Below, one piece after another: positions 39,306 through 50,405 of a stretch of DNA of 59,295 bases. Within the stretch, counting starts at the first letter, position 1. Each line of letters begins with the position of its first letter. Source of the DNA: Chromatium okenii (GTDB lineage: Bacteria; Pseudomonadota; Gammaproteobacteria; Chromatiales; Chromatiaceae); NCBI RefSeq assembly GCF_016583745.1, contig NZ_NRRQ01000019.1:1-59295 (forward strand), in the 5' to 3' direction. A model generated the notes under the pieces. That model was not told the DNA's origin. It saw nothing but the letters and a program-made list of their open reading frames with translations, and searched no databases. A program made the position numbers and the translations under genes.

Positions 39306-39333
39306 AAAACCGCGCCAGCACACGCGGTTTTTT
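39306..39333. terminator. Stem-loop terminator between lysS and prmC
   Basis: Perfect stem aaaaccgcg / cgcggtttt with an 8-base loop (ccagcaca). The T run is better on the plus strand; on the minus strand, the direction of lysS transcription, T residues follow after three bases. It would partly separate lysS from prmC. Confidence 0.6.
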
Positions 39334-39348
39334 CTAGCAATGAGAACT

Positions 39349-40866
39349 CTATTCTGGGCGCATGTGCGGGAATAACAACACATCTCGAATTGATGGCGCA
39401 TCCGTGAATAACATCACCAGCCGATCAATCCCAATTCCTTCTCCCGCAGTGGGCGGCAAACCGTGTTCCAAAGCGCGAATATAATCGGCATCAAAATACA
39501 TTGCCTCTAAATCACCGGCATCTTTTTCTGCGACTTGTTGGCGAAACCGTTCCGCTTGATCTTCCGCATCATTCAATTCTGAAAAGCCATTGGCAATTTC
39601 CCGTCCGCCCACAAAAAACTCAAAGCGATCCGTTACCAGCGGATTGTCATCATTGCGCCGTGCTAATGGTGAGACTTCAGTGGGATATTCAGTGATAAAC
39701 GTCGGATTCATTAAGCGACTTTCCACCGTGTGCTCGAATAATTCAATCTGCACCTTGCCTAAACCCCAATTCGGTTTGACGGCAATTTTTAAGCGCGTGG
39801 CGACCGCAGTGGCTCGCGCTAAATCATCAACATCCGCCGCGTTTAATTCGGGATTGAATTGCAAAATCGCTTCGCGCACCGTTAAACGCGCAAATGGTTG
39901 ACCAAAATCGTAGCATTCACCTTGATAATCAATTGTCGTGCGTCCGAGCACTGCAATTGCCATCTTGCGCAATAAATCTTCCGTCAAATCCATTAAATCG
40001 CGGTAATCGGCATACGCCTCATAAAATTCAACCATCGTGAATTCAGGATTGTGGCGCGTGGATAACCCTTCATTGCGGAAATTGCGGTTAATTTCATAGA
40101 CTTTTTCTAGCCCACCAACTACCAGCCGTTTCAAAAACAATTCTGGCGCAATGCGCAAAAACAACTGCATATCCAGCGCGTTGTGATGCGTCACAAATGG
40201 ACGCGCTACTGCCCCGCCGGGAATGGTTTGCATCATCGGCGTTTCCACTTCGAGATAGCCGCGTTGATTCAAATAATCGCGCACGAATTGCACCACGGCG
40301 CTGCGAATCCGAAACGTCTCCCGCGTCGCGCTATTCATAATTAAATCGAGATAACGCTGGCGATAACAGCTCTCTAAATCGGTCAAACCGTGAAACTTTT
40401 CTGGCAGCGGACGCAGTGCTTTCGTTAATAAGCGCAGACTGTCGCAGCGAATGGATAACTCGCCGGTTTTGGTTTTGAATAACACGCCCGTTGCGCCCAC
40501 GATGTCGCCCAAATCCAACTCATGTTTGAATTGTTCGTAATGCGCCTCACCAATCCCATCGCGTTGCAGAAAAATCTGCATTTTTCCCGACATATCCTGC
40601 ACATGCGCAAAGCTGGCTTTACCCATCACGCGCCGCGTCATTAAGCGCCCGGCAATACTGACCTGATGCGCAGCGGTCGCCAATGTTTCCGCATCTAATT
40701 CAGCGTATTCATTCAGCAGATTGGCAGCTAAACTATCGCGGCGGAAATCATTCGGAAAGGCATTGCCGCGCTCGCGCAAATGCGCCAATTTATCACGCCG
40801 CTGCGCGATTAACTTATTCTCATCCTGCACCGATGCAGCGCCAGCCGTTAAATCTTGTTCATTCAT
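39349..40866 (-). CDS. lysS: Lysyl-tRNA synthetase (class II)
   Basis: A 505-residue synthetase, the same length as E. coli LysS. The N-terminal OB-fold anticodon domain ([20 protein letters not shown]) is followed by class II motif 2 ([20 protein letters not shown]) and motif 3 ([11 protein letters not shown]). The ATG at 40866 gives [10 protein letters not shown]. The frame is open back to the end of prfB, 21 bp upstream, with ggag about 10 bases before the ATG. Pairing of prfB and lysS is conserved in many gammaproteobacteria. Confidence 0.96.
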   Translation of the reverse strand: MNEQDLTAGAASVQDENKLIAQRRDKLAHLRERGNAFPNDFRRDSLAANLLNEYAELDAETLATAAHQVSIAGRLMTRRVMGKASFAHVQDMSGKMQIFLQRDGIGEAHYEQFKHELDLGDIVGATGVLFKTKTGELSIRCDSLRLLTKALRPLPEKFHGLTDLESCYRQRYLDLIMNSATRETFRIRSAVVQFVRDYLNQRGYLEVETPMMQTIPGGAVARPFVTHHNALDMQLFLRIAPELFLKRLVVGGLEKVYEINRNFRNEGLSTRHNPEFTMVEFYEAYADYRDLMDLTEDLLRKMAIAVLGRTTIDYQGECYDFGQPFARLTVREAILQFNPELNAADVDDLARATAVATRLKIAVKPNWGLGKVQIELFEHTVESRLMNPTFITEYPTEVSPLARRNDDNPLVTDRFEFFVGGREIANGFSELNDAEDQAERFRQQVAEKDAGDLEAMYFDADYIRALEHGLPPTAGEGIGIDRLVMLFTDAPSIRDVLLFPHMRPE

Positions 40867-40886
40867 TAGTTCACTCACTCCGGTCA

Positions 40887-41985
40887 TCACAGACCACTCT
40901 TCAAACTCGCTTCAATAAAGGGATCAAGATTCCCATCTAATACTGCCTGCGTATTCGCAGTTTCTACGCCGGTGCGCAGGTCTTTAATCCGCGATTGATC
41001 GAGCACATAAGAACGAATCTGGCTGCCCCAACCAATATCTGATTTGGTCTCTTCCAGCGCCTGTTGCGTAGCTTGGCGCTTCTGCATTTCCAATTCATAC
41101 AGCTTGGCTTTGAGCTGCTTCATTGCCTGATCTTTATTCTTGTGTTGTGAGCGATCATTCTGGCATTGCGTCACGGTATTGGTCGGTAAATGGGTGATCC
41201 GCACCGCCGATTCTGTACGATTGACGTGCTGCCCACCCGCGCCGCTGGCACGATACACATCAATCCGCAAATCTGCTGGATTGATGTCAATTTCAATGCT
41301 GTCGTCAATTTCCGGTGACACGAATACGGAAGCAAAAGACGTGTGGCGACGATTGCCAGAATCAAATGGCGATTTGCGCACTAAACGATGCACGCCAATT
41401 TCCGTGCGCAGCCAGCCAAAAGCGTAATCACCATCAAATTTAATGGTTGCCGATTTAATTCCCGCCACTTCGCCCGGTGACACTTCCATCAATTCGGTTT
41501 TGAAGCCGCGCCGCTCGCCCCAGCGTAAATACATCCGCAAGAGCATTTCTGCCCAATCTTGCGCTTCGGTGCCGCCAGAACCGGATTGAATATCAACAAA
41601 CGCATTATTCGGGTCCATTTCACCCGCAAACATGCGCCGGAATTCTAAATCTGCCACTCGTGCTTCATGAATTTGTAAATCGGCAACTAATGAAACAACG
41701 GTGGTTTCATCATCTTCAGCCACTGCCAGCGCCAGCAATTCATCCGCATCCGTTAATGCCGCAGTTAATTCGTCAACGGTGAGGACAATCGCTTCTAATT
41801 GCGCCCGTTCTTTACCCAGCGCCTGCGCTCGCGGCGGATCATTCCAAATGCTGGGGTCTTCGAGTTCGCGCAGGACTTCGACGAGACGTTCTTGGCGGTT
41901 GACGTAGTCAAAGATACCCCCTGAGGGCAGTCACGCGACCCTGCAAATCATTGATTTGAGAAGTAATTGGATTGAGATCAAGCAT
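40887..41985 (-). CDS. prfB: Peptide chain release factor 2, with programmed +1 frameshift
   Basis: RF2 recognises UGA and UAA stop codons. Frame 0 starts at the ATG at 41985 ([20 protein letters not shown]) and stops at an in-frame TGA, codon 26 (41908-41910). Skipping base 41910 moves into the main frame ([12 protein letters not shown]), which ends at 40887. The joined product is 365 residues, the same as in E. coli. The main part has the stop-codon recognition SPF motif (RKSPFDSG) and the catalytic GGQ (GAGGQHVN). Translation is autoregulated: low RF2 favours the frameshift. The TGA is therefore not a mutation. Confidence 0.97.
41907..41922 (-). promoter_or_regulatory. prfB programmed frameshift site
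   Basis: On the minus strand the sequence is agggggtatctttgac: a Shine-Dalgarno-like agggg, three bases before the slippery CTT TGA C. This is the classic RF2 autoregulatory signal with standard spacing. Confidence 0.95.
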
Positions 41986-42140
41986 GTTGCGGCTCCAGTG
42001 CGGAAAAGTTGCGCATTATAGACGCTGCGCTCCAGCGGCGAGCGCGGCACTGCACAGAGCGCAATCTGGTTTTGCGTTATTCTTACGCATCAATTTTGGC
42101 TGCCGGTCACGCCATCACCCGTTTGTGGATTGCAGATTCC

Positions 42141-42323
42141 ATGCACGATTTTCTCGTCGCTTTTGCGCTGCTGTTAATTTTTGAAGGCATCTGGCCATTT
42201 CTCAATCCTGCGAGTTTTCAACGGGCGCTGGCTGCCATTGCAACCGAACCCGCAGCGGCGTTGCGCCTCGGCGGACTGCTGACGATGGCGTCCGGTCTCG
42301 TCCTTCTTTATCTGGTGAATTGA
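42141..42323 (+). CDS. DUF2065 family inner-membrane protein (YjeT-like)
   Basis: A 60-residue protein, MHDFLVAFALLLIFEGIWPF to the end LLYLVN, with two transmembrane helices around a short loop (NPASFQRALAAI). This is the DUF2065 pattern; the function is not known. Genes of this family commonly lie between hflC and hisZ or purA, as here before hisZ. Its stop codon is immediately followed by the hisZ ATG. Confidence 0.88.
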   Translation: MHDFLVAFALLLIFEGIWPFLNPASFQRALAAIATEPAAALRLGGLLTMASGLVLLYLVN

Positions 42324-43523
42324 ATGACTGCACGCAACGAAGAACGCTGGCTGCTGCCGGCTGGCATTGAGGAAGTGCTGCCCGCTGAGGCGCACATCGT
42401 CGAGGCGCTGCGGCGCGAATTACTCGATCTGTACGCCAGTTGGGGCTATGAGCTGGTGTTTCCGCCGTTTATTGATTATTTGGAATCGCTGCTGACCGGC
42501 ACCGGGCAAGACCTTGATTTACAAACGTTTAAACTCACCGATCACCTCACCGGACGCTTGCTCGGCATTCGCGCCGACATGACGCCGCAAGTAGCGCGGA
42601 TTGATGCCCATCATCTGCGCCGCGACACGCCGACCCGCCTTTGTTATCTCGGCACCGTGCTCCACACCCAAGCCGATGGTTTCGCCAGCACCCGCAGTCC
42701 GCTACAAATTGGTGCAGAGATTTATGGTCACGGCGGCATCGCCAGCGAGCTGGAGATTTTGCGGCTGATCGTGTTGACGCTGCGCACCGCCGGCATCGCC
42801 GACAGCTATCTTGATCTTGGGCATGTCGGCATTTATCGCGGGCTGGCGCGGCAGGCAGAATTGGACGCAGTGCAGGAACACGCGCTCTTTGACGCGCTGC
42901 AACGCAAAGCGATTCCAGAAATTACCCAGTTAATCAACACGTTTGGCGTGACCGGCGCAGTGGCGGATATGCTGCTGGCGCTGGCGGAATTGAACGGCGC
43001 TGCCGCGTTGACCGAAGCTGCAACGGTGCTACGCGCAGCAGCCGCGCCGGTTCGCGCTGCCGTCGATGAACTGCGCCAGCTCGCCGCTGAACTCAACCGC
43101 TGGCATCCTGAAATCTCAGTTCACTACGATCTCGCCGAGCTGCGCGGCTACCATTACAAAACCGGCGCAGTGTTTGCGGCCTTCGTGCCCGGCTGGGGCT
43201 TGGAAGTGGTGCGCGGCGGGCGCTATGACGACATCGGGCAAGTCTTCGGACGCGCACGGCCGGCAGTCGGCTTTAGCACTGATTTGAAAAGTTTGCTGCA
43301 ACACGGGCACGGACTCGCCGCCCGTTATCAACTGCTGCCGCCAATCACCGCGCCTTGGTCACACGATCCGGCGCTCCACGCAGCGATTGACCAGTTACGC
43401 GCCAGCGGACGGCGCGTCATTCAGGCGCTGCCGGGCGCAGTGCCCGAGACGGCGCAGCACGAGATGCAGCAGTTGGTGCTGCGCGATGGGCGCTGGGAAA
43501 TACAAGCAGTTTCAACGCTTTAA
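42324..43523 (+). CDS. hisZ: ATP phosphoribosyltransferase regulatory subunit HisZ
   Basis: A 399-residue paralogue of histidyl-tRNA synthetase that has no aminoacylation role. It pairs with the short form of HisG to make an active, histidine-regulated first enzyme of histidine synthesis. Class II-synthetase-like stretches include GYELVFPPFIDYLESLL, LGIRADMTPQVARIDAHH and VRGGRYDDIGQVFGRARPAVGFS. Its presence predicts a short-form hisG elsewhere. The start abuts the DUF2065 stop. purA follows after 33 bp. Confidence 0.94.
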   Translation: MTARNEERWLLPAGIEEVLPAEAHIVEALRRELLDLYASWGYELVFPPFIDYLESLLTGTGQDLDLQTFKLTDHLTGRLLGIRADMTPQVARIDAHHLRRDTPTRLCYLGTVLHTQADGFASTRSPLQIGAEIYGHGGIASELEILRLIVLTLRTAGIADSYLDLGHVGIYRGLARQAELDAVQEHALFDALQRKAIPEITQLINTFGVTGAVADMLLALAELNGAAALTEAATVLRAAAAPVRAAVDELRQLAAELNRWHPEISVHYDLAELRGYHYKTGAVFAAFVPGWGLEVVRGGRYDDIGQVFGRARPAVGFSTDLKSLLQHGHGLAARYQLLPPITAPWSHDPALHAAIDQLRASGRRVIQALPGAVPETAQHEMQQLVLRDGRWEIQAVSTL

Positions 43524-44855
<1,332 letters not shown>

Positions 44856-44905
44856 CTGATGAATCGCATCAGCATCAGCTTTTAATTCAAGCGGCGGGGT
44901 TTCAA

Positions 44906-46558
44906 ATGAAATGGTTTCATAATCTTGCTTTCCGTTATCAATTGATCCTGCCGCTGGCATTATTGGCGGTGCTATTTGCGCTGTTTGCGTGGAGCACTTG
45001 GCGGCAAGTGAATACGCTCGGCGCAGAGATTGCCGATTTAACAAAAACTGATATGCCGGTGATTGTCGATTTATTAGAAGCGGATCGGGATTTATATCAG
45101 GCGCTGGTGGCAGAACGGACGTTGCTATTTGCCGAGGCGAATTCGCCGCTGGCGAGCAAATTGGTCGCGCAAAATGATGAAAACATCGGGCAAGCGCGAG
45201 AACGCACCGGACGCGCTGCGGCAAAAATTGCTGCTAGTCATCTCGCCCAAGTGGAAGGAATTAGCAGCAAAATCAGCGTCTTTAATGACAATTTCCGGCG
45301 CTGGGAAACGTTGAGCCGTCAGGCGGTGGCGGCGCGAAATACGGGCAATCAGGCTGCGATCACGCTCACTTTGGGGCAGGCGCGAGAGGCGTTTGACCAA
45401 ACGCGAGACGTGTTGGATCAGCTTGAAGGCATCGTGATTGAGATCGCGCAGACCGCTGCCGAGCGCACCGAGGCGGCGGTGAGCGCCAGCCGGATGCAAA
45501 CCCTGACGTTGTTGGGCGTGGGCTTGGCGGTGCTGGTGTTGATGATGTTGGTTGTGCCGCCGTTGATTGTGCAGCCGCTGCGCCAGATTGTGTTGCGGAT
45601 TCAAGATATTACTGAGGGTGAGGGTGATTTGACGGCGCGGTTGCCAGAAGAGCGCACCAACGAAATCGGACAATTGGCGCGAGTGTTTAATCGGTTTCTG
45701 GCGCATTTGCAGGAATCGGTCGTGCAAACGGTGCAGGCCGCCGAACAGGTCGATGCCGCTGCCGAACATCTGGCGCACATTGCGACCGATAGCGATCAGG
45801 CGGTCATGCAGCAAGTCGATCAAATTCAGTTGGTTGCAACGGCGATGCACGAAATGACGGCGACTGCCAACGAGGTCGCCAATAACACTGCGCAAGCGGC
45901 TGACAGTGCGCAGGCGGCGGATGAGGGTGTGCGCAGCGGGGCGCGAGTGGTGAGCGAAGCTGCGGCTGCAATTCAACAACTGGCTGAAATTGTTGAAAAA
46001 GCAGTGACGGCAATTGCGGCGCTGGAATCCGACACGACGCGCATCGGTGCAGTGTTGGAGGTGATTAAAAGCATCGCCGAGCAAACCAGTTTGCTGGCGC
46101 TCAATGCGGCGATTGAGGCGGCGCGAGCGGGTGAAAGTGGACGCGGTTTTGCGGTGGTGGCGGCGGAAGTGCGCAATCTGGCGTCGCGGACGCAGCAATC
46201 GACCGGCGAAATTGAGGCGATGATCGCGGCGTTGCAGACCAGCACGCGCACGGTGGTTGGCGTGATGCAGCATGGGCGCGGGATGGTGGAGACGACGTTG
46301 CAAAAATCGGCGCAAGCCAGCCAGTCGTTGACGGAGATCACGCAGGCAGTGGGACGGATTAACGCGATGACGACGCAAATTGCCACCGCGACCGATGAAC
46401 AAATTGCGGTCACTGAGGAAATCAGCCGCAATACCACGCGCATTCAAACGCTTGCCGATCATGCGTCCGTCGCCAATCATAAAACTGCGCACGCACGGGC
46501 GGATTTGGTGTCGTATGCACAGGCGCTGCGTCATGGTTTGGCACATTTCAAGGTGTAA
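44906..46558 (+). CDS. Methyl-accepting chemotaxis protein, transmembrane
   Basis: A 550-residue receptor. TM1 is near 11-31. A helical periplasmic domain spans about 35-190 and resembles the four-helix-bundle/HBM sensors. TM2 is near 200-222. A HAMP domain follows ([25 protein letters not shown]). The signalling tip is [17 protein letters not shown], where an SLL replaces the more common TNL. The C-terminus ends GLAHFKV, so it lacks an xWxxF tether. It lies outside the che operon and is probably served by it in trans. The ligand is unknown. Confidence 0.92.
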   Translation: MKWFHNLAFRYQLILPLALLAVLFALFAWSTWRQVNTLGAEIADLTKTDMPVIVDLLEADRDLYQALVAERTLLFAEANSPLASKLVAQNDENIGQARERTGRAAAKIAASHLAQVEGISSKISVFNDNFRRWETLSRQAVAARNTGNQAAITLTLGQAREAFDQTRDVLDQLEGIVIEIAQTAAERTEAAVSASRMQTLTLLGVGLAVLVLMMLVVPPLIVQPLRQIVLRIQDITEGEGDLTARLPEERTNEIGQLARVFNRFLAHLQESVVQTVQAAEQVDAAAEHLAHIATDSDQAVMQQVDQIQLVATAMHEMTATANEVANNTAQAADSAQAADEGVRSGARVVSEAAAAIQQLAEIVEKAVTAIAALESDTTRIGAVLEVIKSIAEQTSLLALNAAIEAARAGESGRGFAVVAAEVRNLASRTQQSTGEIEAMIAALQTSTRTVVGVMQHGRGMVETTLQKSAQASQSLTEITQAVGRINAMTTQIATATDEQIAVTEEISRNTTRIQTLADHASVANHKTAHARADLVSYAQALRHGLAHFKV

Positions 46559-46564
46559 GCGTCG

Positions 46565-48961
46565 ATGAAATTCCCCCGTTTTTCCGCGCTGCTACAGCGT
46601 TCCGAAGTGCGACGCGCTGACTGGACAAGCAGCGATCTCATTGATTTTGAAAACTATCTTGCTGAGGATGACGCGCAGTTGCGTGAGCAACCTGCCGCTC
46701 GTAAAACCTTGGCGCAACGTGATCGGGTGCTCTACATCGAGCACATCGCGCCGGAGTTGGCACCCGTCAAAGCGCAACCGCACACCACCGCCCATCGCCG
46801 CTTGAGTTTGCGACGCTGGCTGACGGCGCGGCGCAATGCGGAAGACCCGCAGTTGACGCCGCTGTTGCCGGGCGCTGCGTTTGACAGTGCGCAACGCTTG
46901 GGCACGGTGGCATTGGCGGGAGGTGGCTTGTTATTGGGCGTGGGGTTGGCGTCAGCACTGCTGAGTTATGACGGTCGGCTGCCGATTAGCGTGTCAAATT
47001 ATGTGCTGGTGCTGGTGCTGGTGCAGTTGTTGTTCGTGGTGACGGCGATCTGGGCATGGCTGCGACAGTCACTGCGGCGGGATGCGGCGACAGCGCCCAG
47101 CAGTGGTTTATTGGCGCTGGTGTTGCAACCGCTGTTGACGCGAGCGGCGCAGTGGTTACAGCGCCAGCGTCTGACTGCGACAACGGCGGATGTGCGCGAG
47201 CGGGTGCTGGCGCGACACGGGCTGCTGCAAGCGCAGTTCACGATTTACGGCTCGGTGGCGTATTTCCCGCTGTTGATTCCGGCGCAGGTGTTTGGCGTGG
47301 CGTTCAATGTAGGCGTGATTGGGACGACCATTCTGTTGGAATGGTTCACTGATTTGGCGTTTGGTTGGAGCACGTCGCTGATCGCGCATCCGCAGACGAT
47401 TCACGATCTGGCTCACGCGATTGCTTTACCTTGGAGCGGGATTTTTGGCGAGGGCGTGGGCTATCCGACGCTGGCGCAGATTGAAGGCTCGCGGATTTAT
47501 TTGGAGCAGTGGGCGAACGCGACGCCGGCATTTCATCCGAATCCTGAGCATTTGCGCTCGTGGCGGTGGTTTTTGGTGCTGGCGGTATTCACTTACGGGC
47601 TGCTGCCGCGCTTGATTTTATTGGGTTTATCGGTGCTGATGCAGCGGCTGGCGCTGGCGCGGCTGACCTTCACGCACGGGCGCAGTCAGGCGTTATATGC
47701 GCGGATGCTGACGCCGTTGGTGGAGACGACGGCGGCGGTGATGGTGCCGGGCGTGGAGATGCCGATTCCGGCACCGCTGACGCCGCACAGTCGCCGCGCT
47801 GGTTTGATTGGGCCGCTGACTGGTGAGAAGCCGCCGCCGAGCGTGCGACCTTGGCGGGAAAAGGTGCCCGTAATTGTGCCGCAGCCGCCGATTGATCAAT
47901 CGTCGCAACCTCTGCTTGCGCCCCCCTTGGAAAAAGGGGGGTTGGGGGGGATTGAGGCGGTACCTGCAATTGCACCGGAGCCAATTGTTGAATTAAAAGA
48001 TGCGCCGCAACTGCCGATTGATAAATCCCCCCAACCCCCCTTTTCCAAAGGGGGGCTTTTAATTGCGCCAGAGCCAATTGTTGAATTGCCGACTGCGCCG
48101 GAGCCGGTCATTGAAATTGCACCGGAGCCAATTGTTGAATTGCCAACTGCGCCGGAACCGGTCATTGAAATTGCACCGGAGCCAATTGTTGAATTACCAA
48201 CTGCGCCAGAACCGATAATTGAAATTGCGCCAGAGCCAGTTGTTGAATTGCCGACTGCGCCGGAACCGGTGATTGAAATTGCACCGGAACCAATTGTTGA
48301 ATTACCAACTGCGCCGGAGCCGGTAATTGAAATTGCACCGCAGCCAATTGTTGAATTGCCGGCTGCGCCAGAACCGATAATTGAAATTGCGCCGGAGCCA
48401 ATTGTTGAATTGCCCGCTGCGCCGGAGCCGGTGATTGAAATTGAACTTCCGCTTGCTCCTCCATTAGAAAAAGAGGAGCTGAGAGGGAGTGATGAAGCAA
48501 CGCATTTTTCACCTGATGCTTGTTTGCTATTGGTACATGTTGACGTTGACGACGTATTGGAGCCGGAAGATCGCCCGCGTTTGGAACAACTGTTATTGCA
48601 ATTGACTGGCTGGCGTATTGGCGCGTATGCGACCGTTGGCGCTGGCAGCGCGATGACGATGAAGGCGCTTGAATTATTAGATGGTGGCATTTGGGATGCG
48701 CCGCCGCCGCGTATCGCCTTAATTCAGGACGGTTCGCAGCCGCCAATCACGGAAAATCTGTTGCTGTTGCGCGATCTCCGCGCCGCCGCCGGGACGCAAG
48801 CGCAAATGCTGCTGGCGCTGGTCGGCGATCCGCAAGATGACGACCGTTTGCCGCCATTACGCGCTTTTGATTACACCGATTGGCAGCGCAAAGTCGATCA
48901 AATGGCTGACCCTTATTTGCGTTTGGAAATGCTGGCTCCGCCCAGCGATGGAGAAGATTGA
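46565..48961 (+). CDS. DUF2868 membrane protein with repeat-expanded proline-rich insert
   Basis: A 798-residue protein of the DUF2868 type. It begins with a conserved soluble segment (WTSSDLIDFENYLAEDDAQL) and carries several transmembrane segments between about 115 and 390. From about 440 to 655 it has a low-complexity region built from 54-bp tandem repeats (unit IAPEPIVELPTAPEPVIE) and three copies of a GC-rich palindromic element read as PPLEKGGLGG or PPFSKGG. A C-terminal globular domain (LLLVHVDVDDVLEPEDR) closes it. The function is unknown. It is coupled to the next gene through a TGATG stop-start overlap, and DUF2868 and DUF3482 GTPase genes are often neighbours. Confidence 0.82.
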   Translation: MKFPRFSALLQRSEVRRADWTSSDLIDFENYLAEDDAQLREQPAARKTLAQRDRVLYIEHIAPELAPVKAQPHTTAHRRLSLRRWLTARRNAEDPQLTPLLPGAAFDSAQRLGTVALAGGGLLLGVGLASALLSYDGRLPISVSNYVLVLVLVQLLFVVTAIWAWLRQSLRRDAATAPSSGLLALVLQPLLTRAAQWLQRQRLTATTADVRERVLARHGLLQAQFTIYGSVAYFPLLIPAQVFGVAFNVGVIGTTILLEWFTDLAFGWSTSLIAHPQTIHDLAHAIALPWSGIFGEGVGYPTLAQIEGSRIYLEQWANATPAFHPNPEHLRSWRWFLVLAVFTYGLLPRLILLGLSVLMQRLALARLTFTHGRSQALYARMLTPLVETTAAVMVPGVEMPIPAPLTPHSRRAGLIGPLTGEKPPPSVRPWREKVPVIVPQPPIDQSSQPLLAPPLEKGGLGGIEAVPAIAPEPIVELKDAPQLPIDKSPQPPFSKGGLLIAPEPIVELPTAPEPVIEIAPEPIVELPTAPEPVIEIAPEPIVELPTAPEPIIEIAPEPVVELPTAPEPVIEIAPEPIVELPTAPEPVIEIAPQPIVELPAAPEPIIEIAPEPIVELPAAPEPVIEIELPLAPPLEKEELRGSDEATHFSPDACLLLVHVDVDDVLEPEDRPRLEQLLLQLTGWRIGAYATVGAGSAMTMKALELLDGGIWDAPPPRIALIQDGSQPPITENLLLLRDLRAAAGTQAQMLLALVGDPQDDDRLPPLRAFDYTDWQRKVDQMADPYLRLEMLAPPSDGED
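47920..47953. repeat. 34-bp GC-rich palindromic repeat, copy 1 (inside DUF2868 gene)
   Basis: A gcccccc arm, ttggaaaa, an agggggg arm and then ttggggggg att. Read in frame it gives APPLEKGGLGGI. Copies lie inverted at 48023-48056, diverged at about 48452-48495, and paired in cmoA. Confidence 0.85.
48023..48056. repeat. 34-bp GC-rich palindromic repeat, copy 2 (inverted, inside DUF2868 gene)
   Basis: The reverse complement matches copy 1 apart from one small indel. Read in frame it gives KSPQPPFSKGG. It interrupts the APEPIVEL repeat region: a partial unit precedes it and full units follow. Confidence 0.85.
48062..48439 (+). repeat. Seven tandem 54-bp coding repeats
   Basis: Seven exact-length units in frame, each coding an 18-residue IAP[EQ]P[IV]VELP[TA]APEP[VI]IE block. 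Variation is almost only I/V, T/A and E/Q. A partial unit near 47969 lies on the far side of palindromic copy 2. Confidence 0.92.
48452..48495. repeat. Degenerate copy 3 of the palindromic repeat
   Basis: The nucleotides have drifted (gctcctccattagaaaaaga) but the peptide LAPPLEKEELRGSDEA still aligns with LAPPLEKGGLGGIEA of copy 1, same orientation. It marks an older insertion at the other end of the tandem array. Confidence 0.6.
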
Positions 48962-50397
48962 TGGCGGCGAAGATTCCACGTTTGGCAATCATGGGGCACC
49001 CGAACGCGGGTAAATCCTCGGTGGTGGCGACGTTGACGGAAAACGATCAAGTCAGCATTGATAAACGGGCGGGCACGACCACCGAGTCGGATGTGTATCC
49101 GGTCGTGATTGATGGTGAAACGGTGATTGAATTCATTGATACGCCGGGCTTTCAAAATCCCAACGCAATTCTGGAATGGTTCCAAGCGAATGATGGACAA
49201 CGCGATCTGGCGCGGGCATTTGTTGCTGCACATCGCGCGAATCCGTTATTTGCGCACGATTGCGCGTTATTAGAACCGGTCGCCGAAGGTGCTGGCATTA
49301 TTTTAGTAGTTGATGGCTCGAAACGGATTAAAGAAAAAGATCGGGTGGAAATTGAATTGCTGCGGCTGACCGGGCGTCCACGCATGGCAATTTTGAATAA
49401 TTTAACCAATCAACATCGCTATATGATCGACTGGCAGAAGGCTTTGAACTTGGCGTTTAATTCGGTGCGCGAATTCAATGCACATCGGGCGACGTATTCG
49501 GAACGCATTAAATTACTGAATGCGTTGAAAAGTATTGATCAGCGTTGGGAGCTATTGGTGGAAGGTGCGGTGGATGCTTTTGTGCGCGATTGGGAGCGCC
49601 GCACTGAATTGGCAGCGGGGACGATTTTGGAATTATTGCGAATTGCGCTGTCGTATCGCGTGTCAAAGGCGGTAAGCGATCACAAACTCGTATTTCAAAG
49701 CGACCGCAATCGCGTTAAAGCAGAACTCACGGCGGAATTTGAAGAAGGATTGCGCCAGCTTGAAATCGCAGCGCAGGCGCAATTGCGGGTTCATTTTCGC
49801 CATAACGTTAAAACCTTCGCTTCGGATTCCATTCTTAATCAAGATTTGCTGTCGGAAGAAGTGGAGCAAACTTTGGGTTTGTCACGGCGGCAGTTGGCGT
49901 TGGTGGGCATGGCGGCGGGGGCGGCGTCGGGCGTGACCTTGGATTTAGCGACTGCCGGACATTCACTCGGCGCTGGTGCCTTTTTTGGCGCGGCAGCGGG
50001 CGGCGTGTTGGGCATGGTCGGCGGCAAGGCGTTGGCGAAGTTTGATATTGAACGTGCGCCGGGCACGCATCGCTTCACCATCGGCCCGGTGTCCAATCCG
50101 CGTTTTCCGTTTGTGTTGTTGGATCGCAGCATTTTGTACAGCGCCCGCGCCATGAATTGGGCGCACGGTCGTCAAGCGGCTGATGAAGATGCGGCAGATC
50201 GGGTGCCGGAGAAAGTCATCACGAAACAAGGTTTTACGGAAGAATTGACGAGTGCTCAACAGCGCGAGCTGGGACGGTTTTTTGCAGCAGCGCGGCGCGG
50301 ACGCGAGGTGGAGAGTGCCGAGCTGTGTCGCAAGATCATCAAAGAGGTGTTGCGCGGCGTGGCGTTAAGTGAAATTGATAGCCGCAATGCGCTGTAG
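48961..50397 (+). CDS. DUF3482 family GTPase, membrane-associated
   Basis: A 478-residue protein. The Era/TrmE-type GTPase domain is N-terminal: P-loop GHPNAGKS (12-19), G2 region around RAGTTTESD, G3 DTPG. The G4 region reads ILNNLTN, not a clear NKxD. A long helical DUF3482 region follows, with a glycine-rich hydrophobic stretch (LALVGMAAGAASGVTLDLAT, GAFFGAAAGGVLGMVGGKAL) that may insert in the membrane. The ATG at 48961 shares its A with the DUF2868 stop codon, so the two are translationally coupled. The function is unknown; pairing suggests one membrane complex. Confidence 0.87.
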   Translation: MAAKIPRLAIMGHPNAGKSSVVATLTENDQVSIDKRAGTTTESDVYPVVIDGETVIEFIDTPGFQNPNAILEWFQANDGQRDLARAFVAAHRANPLFAHDCALLEPVAEGAGIILVVDGSKRIKEKDRVEIELLRLTGRPRMAILNNLTNQHRYMIDWQKALNLAFNSVREFNAHRATYSERIKLLNALKSIDQRWELLVEGAVDAFVRDWERRTELAAGTILELLRIALSYRVSKAVSDHKLVFQSDRNRVKAELTAEFEEGLRQLEIAAQAQLRVHFRHNVKTFASDSILNQDLLSEEVEQTLGLSRRQLALVGMAAGAASGVTLDLATAGHSLGAGAFFGAAAGGVLGMVGGKALAKFDIERAPGTHRFTIGPVSNPRFPFVLLDRSILYSARAMNWAHGRQAADEDAADRVPEKVITKQGFTEELTSAQQRELGRFFAAARRGREVESAELCRKIIKEVLRGVALSEIDSRNAL

Positions 50398-50405
50398 CAC
50401 CGCCG

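Noticed and set aside
41908-41910. In-frame TGA near the start of prfB suggesting a pseudogene
   Set aside because: It is codon 26 within a perfect RF2 programmed-frameshift signal, and the joined product has normal length.
42009-42140. N-terminal extension of the DUF2065 protein (frame open from 42009)
   Set aside because: The family starts at MHDFLVAFALL; the extra residues are Arg-rich, non-conserved and overlap the prfB promoter region.
45125-46546. A 473-codon open frame on the minus strand
   Set aside because: It is antisense to a clear MCP gene, has Arg/His-rich shadow composition and has no start signal.
47896-48690. A 264-codon minus-strand frame with regular repeats (TGSGAVGNSTIGSGAISI)
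   Set aside because: It is the antisense reading of the 54-bp coding repeats of the DUF2868 gene, with no independent support.
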